Position numbers and translations under genes: made by a program. Positions 1 through 5,004 of a stretch of 10,607 bases of DNA are shown piece by piece; position 1 is the stretch's first letter; each line of letters begins with the position of its first letter. Under the pieces are notes generated by a model, which did no database searches, had not been told where the DNA came from, and worked only from the letters and a program-made list of their open reading frames with translations. This DNA is from Prevotella sp. (GTDB taxonomy: Bacteria; Bacteroidota; Bacteroidia; Bacteroidales; Bacteroidaceae), in NCBI GenBank assembly GCA_021204735.1, contig JAJPYV010000134.1, forward strand, positions 1 to 10,607, given 5' to 3'.

Positions 1-2
1 TA

Positions 3-1301
3 ATGAATAGTTTTAAACTTATTTCTATCATCGTGTTGTTGTCTGGATTCGGTTTGGGCAACACTTATGCACAGGAGGCGTATGGTCAGGAAAAGAGCAA
101 AAACAGCACGTGGTACTTCGGCTTAGGCGGAGGAGTAAGGTTTAACCACATGTCCTTTTCCAACATCGATGACAACTATTTTCCGACTAACAAATGGACA
201 AGAAGCGGGTTGTTCTCTCTCTTTGTGGAGGGTGAGTTCGGTCGGAAGAACAACTATGCTATCCGTCCTCAGATTTCTTTCCTAAACCGTGGAGGGAAAC
301 TGACTGACATTAACAACACTGCCTACGGTACGGACATAGACAACATCTATTATAAACTGAACGCACACTATTTCGACATTCGTGTGCCCCTCATTTATAA
401 TTTTGGCAAACGCACGTCTATTGCCAGACCCTACGTCTTCATTGCCCCCGTGTTGGGCTTCACCACTGGCGGCAAGATTAACCTGGAGGAAGACGACCTC
501 GACGCAAGCTATTCGGGATACGAAGTGGACATATCACACGCTAATATGTCGTCAGTGTATTTCGCTGGACAGGTTGGTGTCGGTGTGAAGTTCGCCATAC
601 CCTTGGCATCGGATCGTTGCTATTTAGGAGTTGAGGCAAGCTATGAATATGGTTTCACCGACACTTACGGTGGCAAGGAAAAGAACAGCGAGGCAAATGA
701 TGTGGCCCAGCTCTTCTCGCACAGCTACAAGATAGAGGGCACACGCAAGCTCTCAGGCATCGAGATACAAGCTGTTTTGTCTATACCATTCAGCGTGTTC
801 AAACCGAAGAAGAAGCCCGCTCCTGTGGTGGAAGCACCAGTGGTTGTGGAGCCACCGACACCTGAACCCGTAGTGGTTGAGGAGGTGGTAGAGGAGGAGA
901 AGCCCTGCTACACGCTGGAGGAGATTATCGACCTTATCGGCCAAGGTGAGAATATAGAGGGAAAGACCATTTGCGCGATAGACGCCATCAACTTCGATTT
1001 CGGCAAGAGTACAATACAGCCAGCATCGTACGACTATCTCGACAAGGTGGCAGCGACTATTCTCAAGTCTAACATGAGAATAGAGGTGAAAGGACATACC
1101 GACAATGTCGGCACGGAGGAGTTCAACATGAACCTGTCAAAGGAGAGAGCGGAGGCTGTGATGGTGTACCTGATAAAGAAAGGCGTGAGCCGTGACCAGT
1201 TGCAATACAGCTATTATGGAGAGTCAAAGCCCTTGACAACCAATGACACAGAGGCGGGACGCGCGATGAACCGTAGAGTTGAATTTACTATCTTAAAATA
1301 A
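3..1301 (+). CDS. OmpA-family outer membrane protein (N-terminal beta-barrel plus C-terminal peptidoglycan-binding domain)
   Basis: Predicted outer-membrane protein of 432 aa that links the outer membrane to peptidoglycan. A signal peptide (residues 1 to about 24, ending TYAQ) is followed by alternating amphipathic strands from about 35 to 265, resembling the PorT-like/outer-membrane beta-barrel family of Bacteroidota. A Pro/Val/Glu-rich hinge (about 267-301) leads to an OmpA-like domain (about 325-432). That domain has the FDFGKSTI strand, the GHTDNVG motif with D367, and R382 in the SKERA helix; D and R at these places bind diaminopimelate in this family. C302 and C324 flank the domain entry and might form a disulfide. 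The ATG at base 3 sits in TAATG, so an upstream gene could overlap by stop/start coupling, but the window begins there. A VWA lipoprotein gene follows after 21 bp, probably in the same operon. The exact physiological role is not visible. Confidence 0.92.
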   Translation: MNSFKLISIIVLLSGFGLGNTYAQEAYGQEKSKNSTWYFGLGGGVRFNHMSFSNIDDNYFPTNKWTRSGLFSLFVEGEFGRKNNYAIRPQISFLNRGGKLTDINNTAYGTDIDNIYYKLNAHYFDIRVPLIYNFGKRTSIARPYVFIAPVLGFTTGGKINLEEDDLDASYSGYEVDISHANMSSVYFAGQVGVGVKFAIPLASDRCYLGVEASYEYGFTDTYGGKEKNSEANDVAQLFSHSYKIEGTRKLSGIEIQAVLSIPFSVFKPKKKPAPVVEAPVVVEPPTPEPVVVEEVVEEEKPCYTLEEIIDLIGQGENIEGKTICAIDAINFDFGKSTIQPASYDYLDKVAATILKSNMRIEVKGHTDNVGTEEFNMNLSKERAEAVMVYLIKKGVSRDQLQYSYYGESKPLTTNDTEAGRAMNRRVEFTILK

Positions 1302-1322
1302 TTTCTAACAATGTAATAGCAC

Positions 1323-2483
1323 ATGAAAAAAATAAATTATTCTATGGCCGTGTTATCCCTCCTGGCAATGGGGATGTTCACATCATGCATGAGTGACAAT
1401 GATGACACGATAGTATTGGAAAGCAGTAACACCACCGGAATACCAAGCGATAATCTGGCGGGTGAGAACCCAGACGTGGGCACTACCAACACGTTGATAC
1501 CTAACGTTCAATACACAGTTGAGGAGGATGAGAATGACAATGTCATTGTCAGGCTCGACTTGACTGGCATACAAGATGCCGAGACCTACGATTGGCTGCG
1601 GCTTATAGGCACAGCGCAATCGGGGCAGAACGTTTGGGTGTCTATCGATGGTAACTCAAAGGGAATACTTGTGTATAACACAGCAGATGACGAGGATGAT
1701 GATGTGTCACGCGCGGCAGACCTTGTCTTTCTCGTGGACAATTCAGGCAGTATGTCGCAGGAGGCTGATTCCGTCGCAAACGGTATTGTGTCGTGGGCGG
1801 AGACGCTTGAGCAGTCGGGACTTGACATAATGTTCGGCTGTGTCGGATATTCTGAAAATGGGAAGATAAACGGTGCCGTTAATCTCACCACCGCAGAAGA
1901 ACTAAGCACATTCCTGAACCATGCCACTGGTCAATCACACACAATGGGCTTCTTCGGCACGGACGCGACAGATTTGGAGTCTGCGGCTTCGGCTTACAGA
2001 GTGAGTGACGAGTGCGGCGGGATGGCTCTGCGCTATGCTGACGCGAACATAAAGTTCCGCTCCAGTTCCAACAGAATCTACGTGAACTTCACAGACGAGC
2101 CGAACCAGCCTGCGGGCAATGAGGAGTATTCTGTCGAGTACTTTGCTGACCAGAGCAATTGGGCGACGAACCAAGGCACGGTGCATACTGTGTATAGCGC
2201 TGACACGACATTCACAGAGAGGCTGTATTATAGCGAGAAGCCCTGGCATATCTCTGAATACACAGGTGGTACGATTCTCGTCGCCCCGTCCAATTTCTCT
2301 GGTGTAACGTTGGAGAACCTCCCCGTTTCGGGCGCAATGCGCAATTCGTACATAATCATGTTCACGAATGTGGACGAGTATATGGACGGTCAAAGCCACG
2401 AGGTCAAGATTACTGTTCTTTCTGCTGACGGCAAGACACGTGCTGAGAAGGTCTTTTACATAAACTTCAGCACTAATGAATAA
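1323..2483 (+). CDS. Von Willebrand factor type A (VWA) domain lipoprotein
   Basis: Predicted lipoprotein of 386 aa. The signal peptide ends in a lipobox (MFTSC, lipidated C22), and an acidic stretch SDNDD follows the cysteine, a pattern linked to surface export of lipoproteins in Bacteroidota. Residues about 55-125 look like a small beta domain and then an acidic linker (ADDEDDD). A VWA domain runs from about 131 to 290. Its metal-ion-dependent adhesion site is complete: DNSGS gives D139, S141 and S143, a Thr lies near 213-216, and D258 sits in NFTDEP. The remaining about 95 residues are likely beta-sandwich. Such domains bind ligands through a divalent metal; partner and ligand are unknown. 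The gene lies 21 bp after the OmpA-like gene and ends just before a terminator hairpin, so the two are probably co-transcribed. Confidence 0.86.
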   Translation: MKKINYSMAVLSLLAMGMFTSCMSDNDDTIVLESSNTTGIPSDNLAGENPDVGTTNTLIPNVQYTVEEDENDNVIVRLDLTGIQDAETYDWLRLIGTAQSGQNVWVSIDGNSKGILVYNTADDEDDDVSRAADLVFLVDNSGSMSQEADSVANGIVSWAETLEQSGLDIMFGCVGYSENGKINGAVNLTTAEELSTFLNHATGQSHTMGFFGTDATDLESAASAYRVSDECGGMALRYADANIKFRSSSNRIYVNFTDEPNQPAGNEEYSVEYFADQSNWATNQGTVHTVYSADTTFTERLYYSEKPWHISEYTGGTILVAPSNFSGVTLENLPVSGAMRNSYIIMFTNVDEYMDGQSHEVKITVLSADGKTRAEKVFYINFSTNE

Positions 2484-2490
2484 TAGTTAC

Positions 2491-2527
2491 GAGAGAGGCG
2501 GCCATTCACTGGTCGCTCTCTCTCTTT
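2491..2527 (+). terminator. Rho-independent terminator after the VWA lipoprotein gene
   Basis: An imperfect stem begins 8 bp after the stop codon: GAGAGAGGCGGCC at 2491-2503 pairs with GGTCGCTCTCTCTC at 2511-2524, with one bulge, G-U wobbles and a 7-nt loop. A short T-rich tail (TTTAATTT) follows. It probably separates the OmpA/VWA pair from the next pair of genes. Confidence 0.7.
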
Positions 2528-2626
2528 AATTTAAATTATACCACCCGTCTGTCGTGTGTGTCTACTCTGATGTCGCGACAGCTGAGCTTTAAGAAAACAT
2601 TTAAGTAAACTAATTTAGTAAGTATT

Positions 2627-3640
2627 ATGAAAACAATTAAAATTCTCTCGCTTGTGGCAGTGGCACTGCCTATGGCGTTCATTTCTTGTTCGGATGATGA
2701 TGACGAGGCTTCATACGATAAAAGTGTGAGCATGGTATCCACAGACGATGGCAACGTATATCAGCTGACAAGTATTAAAGTTGGTTCTTACAACCGCTAT
2801 GTCTACAATTATGATGACGAGGGTCGTTGCACATACTTCTACGACTGGGGTGACAAGTACTATATTGAGCAGCCAGGTTTCAAGATTACCACTGACGACG
2901 AAGATGAGAGCATAAGCGTATCGTTCAACGGTGATGGCTACGTATCGAAGATCACCTGGAGTGAATCTTATGATGATTACGATGAAGTCGGAACGGAGAC
3001 ATTGACTTCAACTTATTCCTACTCTGGCAGTAACCTGACTAAAGTATCGTTCTCGTACACCGATAAATGGAAAGAAGATGGCAAGTCATATACCGGCACA
3101 GAGAGTGGTTCATTGACGCTCACATGGAAGAATGGCAACCTGACGAAAATGACTGGCAGCTACACGGGGAAAGACAACTACGAGGATTACACTGAGTCGG
3201 GAACAGACACATACACCTTTGAGTACGGCAACTCAAACAATGGCTGCAAGCAGTTCCTCATTGCTTTAGCCTATCAGATTGAAGATTATGATGACTTTAT
3301 AACAGCTTTTGGTATGGCTGGTTTCATGGGCAAAGGTCCTGCAGACCTGCCTACCTCCTGCACGTGTGAGTACTCATACAAAGATAGTGATGGAGATAAT
3401 GGCTCTTATGAAGACACTTTCGAATCCTCATATAGCTCGTACAGCGATGGCCGCATCCGCACAGAAACCTGCGATGGCACAACATACACCTATGGTTATG
3501 CTTCATATGAAGATGACACCCGTGCTGCTATAGCCACTCCATTCGACGACGCTTTCTCGGCTCCAGAGAAAGCGAACGGCAAGAGGATGCACGGCATACA
3601 CAACAGACATCACAGCAGGCATGCTAAGGCGGCAGAGTAA
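2627..3640 (+). CDS. Surface-exposed lipoprotein with YD-like strands, possibly DUF4595-like
   Basis: Predicted lipoprotein of 337 aa. The lipobox is FISC with lipidated C21. It is followed at once by SDDDDE, which matches the acidic lipoprotein export signal reported for Bacteroides, so exposure on the cell surface is likely. The body is rich in Tyr, Asp, Ser and Thr and contains repeated strand-turn-strand units such as YVYNYDDEGRCTYFYD (about 58-73), TYSYSGSNLTKVSFSY (about 129-144) and LTWKNGNLTKMTGSY (about 165-179). These resemble YD/RHS-like repeats and the DUF4595 lipoproteins common in Prevotella and Bacteroides; the family assignment is by eye. The tail (about 317-337) is unusually basic and His-rich, against an otherwise acidic protein. 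Function is unknown. The next gene starts 36 bp downstream, likely in one transcript. Start codon chosen because it begins the signal peptide. Confidence 0.8.
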   Translation: MKTIKILSLVAVALPMAFISCSDDDDEASYDKSVSMVSTDDGNVYQLTSIKVGSYNRYVYNYDDEGRCTYFYDWGDKYYIEQPGFKITTDDEDESISVSFNGDGYVSKITWSESYDDYDEVGTETLTSTYSYSGSNLTKVSFSYTDKWKEDGKSYTGTESGSLTLTWKNGNLTKMTGSYTGKDNYEDYTESGTDTYTFEYGNSNNGCKQFLIALAYQIEDYDDFITAFGMAGFMGKGPADLPTSCTCEYSYKDSDGDNGSYEDTFESSYSSYSDGRIRTETCDGTTYTYGYASYEDDTRAAIATPFDDAFSAPEKANGKRMHGIHNRHHSRHAKAAE

Positions 3641-3676
3641 AGGATAGGTCCGTAAGGTCTTAACAATAAAAGGAAT

Positions 3677-4351
3677 ATGAAAAGAATAATTTGTTTGATG
3701 TGCTTGCTTCTACCCACGGTGTGCGCCCTCGCCCAGGATGCGGAAAGCGAGGAGTACTACAAGAAGAAGTACTTAAACATTAGTTTCACTAACGCCACAC
3801 TTAAGCAGGACGGCTTGCTGAACGTGAGGGGGAACTACGGCGTTTCCCTCTCACGCGGCAAGACGTACTACGTGACGGAATCACAATTCTTCAACATGTT
3901 GCGCGTGGGCATAGACGCCACGTGGTTCGACTTCAGCTACAGAAACTACAATGACGCATCGTCTCTCTTCGATATTTACGACTACTTCAACTTCTACGAT
4001 GACTACTACGACTACGATGACGACGATGAAGGAAGTCACAAAATACACGAAATGGCGGTGGGCGTGCAGGTAGGTCCCTCGGTTACGCTGAACCCGGTGT
4101 CGAAGCTAAACATCCATGCTTATGTGAGATACGCCCCCTCGTTTGCCGCATTCTACTACGACGGTAATTTCCGTGGAGGTTATGGCTCGTACTTCACCAC
4201 GGGCTTCTCTGTGACCTACAGTTGCATAGGTATAGGCATAGAGGGCAAGTTCGGCAGGACAAAAGTGGGCAGCGTGATAGACGAGGACTGGGACACGAAG
4301 ATGAAGACCACCACCAATGGCTTCAGGATATATCTGGCGTTCAGGTATTAA
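3677..4351 (+). CDS. Predicted small outer-membrane beta-barrel protein
   Basis: Protein of 224 aa that I do not recognise as a named family. It starts with a signal peptide (residues 1-20, cut after ALAQ). It then alternates polar and hydrophobic/aromatic residues in short strands separated by Gly/Asn/Asp turns, and it ends in FRIYLAFRY, an aromatic-terminated last strand typical of outer-membrane barrels. Residues about 93-119 form a striking Asp/Tyr/Phe-rich insert (with DYYDYDDDD), probably an external loop that could bind cations or other ligands. This resembles the outer-membrane beta-barrel families of Bacteroidota, but at low sequence level. The gene follows a surface lipoprotein gene by 36 bp with a purine-rich AAAAGGAA directly before the ATG, and it is followed by a strong terminator, so the two are probably co-expressed. 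Confidence 0.75.
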   Translation: MKRIICLMCLLLPTVCALAQDAESEEYYKKKYLNISFTNATLKQDGLLNVRGNYGVSLSRGKTYYVTESQFFNMLRVGIDATWFDFSYRNYNDASSLFDIYDYFNFYDDYYDYDDDDEGSHKIHEMAVGVQVGPSVTLNPVSKLNIHAYVRYAPSFAAFYYDGNFRGGYGSYFTTGFSVTYSCIGIGIEGKFGRTKVGSVIDEDWDTKMKTTTNGFRIYLAFRY

Positions 4352-4458
4352 TGGCAGATATTTAGTTAAGCGCAAAAGACAGTGATTAGTGAGTAGAGCA
4401 ATGATAAAGTGAGACACAATTTTTTTCTGTTTTTCATCATATAGATTTATGATGGGGT

Positions 4459-4494
4459 CGCTCCCGGTCCGAGACGGATAGGGAGCGGTTTTTT
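4459..4494 (+). terminator. Rho-independent terminator after the beta-barrel gene
   Basis: A perfect 7-bp stem, CGCTCCC (4459-4465) with GGGAGCG (4481-4487), encloses a region that can fold further (GTC-CGA-GAC). It is followed by G and TTTTTT. A small AT-rich hairpin (CATCATA / TATGATG, 4435-4454) sits just upstream. It ends the envelope gene cluster. Confidence 0.85.
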
Positions 4495-4528
4495 ATACCA
4501 GCCCAAAGGGTAGCGCTTAGATGAATGT

Positions 4529-4568
4529 TAGAGGGTAAAAGTGCGGATATCCGCACTTTTACCCTCTA
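4529..4568. repeat. Perfect 40-bp palindrome
   Basis: Two 20-bp arms are exact reverse complements with no spacer: the left arm is TAGAGGGTAAAAGTGCGGAT (4529-4548) and the right arm 4549-4568 mirrors it base for base. As RNA it would form a hairpin of about 18 bp with an AUAU loop. There is no T-run after it, so it is not an ordinary terminator. It ends 5 bp before the ATG of the ATPase remnant, so it may be an operator or 5' leader element of that former gene, or a dispersed palindromic repeat. Which of these it is cannot be told from one copy. Confidence 0.9.
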
Positions 4569-4573
4569 TAAAT

Positions 4574-4800
4574 ATGAGAATGGAGCGTAAAAGGAATCTT
4601 CAAAGGCTGATAGACAGCCGCAAAGACGGTCAGATAAAGATTATAACGGGTATCTGACGGTCAGTTCCCTCAATCGCATTGACGATTCCTATACCAAAAT
4701 TGTCGTGGTAAGCGACAATATCCTGCCTTGGACAGACGACCGAGGGGTGCGGTACGTTAATATAGAGGACTTTCTGCTGGAAAAAATAAACGAGCTGTAA
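4574..4800 (+). pseudogene. Remnant of a DUF4143-type AAA ATPase gene (two ends only)
   Basis: The first reading frame starts at the ATG at 4574 and encodes MRMERKRNLQRLIDSRKDGQ followed by IKIITGI, then hits TGA at 4655-4657. This matches the usual start of Bacteroidota/Firmicutes ATP-binding proteins of the AAA/DUF4143 group just before their Walker A loop (GIRRxGKS). A second frame, open from 4591 to the TAA at 4798-4800 but without its own ATG, gives from about 4651 a piece containing IDDSYTKIVVVSDNI and ending YVNIEDFLLEKINEL, which matches the usual C-terminus of the same family. The full gene would be expected to encode around 400 aa, so the middle, including Walker A and B, is missing and the halves are out of frame. 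It is surely non-functional as an ATPase. Family assignment is from memory of conserved ends. Confidence 0.75.
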
Positions 4801-4835
4801 ATAGCCTATAATGGTATGGAAATGGTTTTTAATAT

Positions 4836-4911
4836 AACAGAAAAGGCGACTTAGAAAGCCGCCTTAGTGTTTGCACAACGGAATAATCCTTATTGTGATT
4901 TGCTTCAGATT
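4836..4911 (-). ncRNA. tracrRNA of the type II-C CRISPR-Cas system
   Basis: Read on the minus strand, this starts with an anti-repeat (4911-4892, AATCTGAAGCAAATCACAAT) complementary to the first about 21 nt of the minus-strand CRISPR repeat. Pairing is continuous apart from one bulged U and a terminal G-U. Next come a short GGA-TTAT-TCC hairpin (4889-4880), a GTG-CAAA-CAC hairpin, and a terminator stem AAGGCGGCTT / AAGTCGCCTT (4865-4843, 3-nt loop, one G-U) followed by TTTTCTGT. The stretch after the anti-repeat resembles tracrRNA scaffolds of other Bacteroidota type II-C loci. Its role is to pair with crRNA, allow RNase III processing and load Cas9. The 5' end (about 4909) is inferred from the promoter and the 3' end (about 4836-4840) from the T-run. 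Confidence 0.9.
4843..4865 (-). terminator. Rho-independent terminator of the tracrRNA
   Basis: On the minus strand a 10-bp stem (4865-4856 with 4852-4843, one G-U pair) with a 3-nt loop is followed by TTTT. It doubles as the 3' stem of the tracrRNA scaffold, as is usual in type II systems. Confidence 0.85.
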
Positions 4912-4915
4912 GATG

Positions 4916-4946
4916 CAAAGATACAAAAAAGTTTCTCTTACCGCAA
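4916..4946 (-). promoter_or_regulatory. tracrRNA promoter (Bacteroidota type)
   Basis: On the minus strand TTG (4946-4944) is separated by exactly 20 nt from TATCTTTG (4923-4916), which fits the Bacteroidota -33/-7 pattern with a -7 of TAnnTTTG. Transcription would start about 7 nt further, near 4909, right at the anti-repeat. The same TTG-N20-TAnnTTTG layout occurs in the CRISPR repeat. Confidence 0.75.
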
Positions 4947-4966
4947 GAGAATTAGCAGAAAAATTG

Positions 4967-4974
4967 TATTTTTG
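4967..4974 (+). promoter_or_regulatory. Probable -7 box of the cas9-cas1-cas2 operon
   Basis: TATTTTTG fits TAnnTTTG and lies 30 bp before the cas9 ATG, giving a short 5' leader. No convincing TTTG or TTG -33 element is seen at the usual distance, so the promoter may be weak or need an activator. It is divergent from the tracrRNA promoter, whose -33 TTG (4944-4946) is only 20 bp away. Confidence 0.5.
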
Positions 4975-5004
4975 TACGGAATAATAACCAATAATCGAAA
5001 TAAC

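Noticed and set aside
753..1097. Minus-strand open frame inside the OmpA-like gene (also similar ones at 1935-2399, 6349-6864 and others).
   Set aside because: They are antisense shadows of clear genes, with no recognisable domains, signal peptides or start context.
2571..2580. 10-bp palindrome TGTCGCGACA in the gap before the second lipoprotein gene.
   Set aside because: It is short, symmetry does not extend beyond 10 bp, and no second copy was seen. A protein-binding site is possible but not supported.
3309..3533. Plus-strand open frame of 74 codons inside the DUF4595-like lipoprotein gene.
   Set aside because: It overlaps a gene with a convincing lipoprotein signal, has no recognisable motif, and low-complexity codons easily give such frames.
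4435..4454. Small hairpin CATCATA / TATGATG before the terminator, preceded by T-runs.
   Set aside because: It is an AT-rich 7-bp stem with its T-runs on the 5' side. It could be a weak minus-strand signal, but the strong terminator just after it explains the region.
4867..5004. In-frame upstream extension of cas9 starting at GTG 4867 (46 extra residues).
   Set aside because: It would translate the antisense of the tracrRNA and the promoter region. The RuvC-I strand begins directly at the ATG at 5005, as in other Cas9 proteins.
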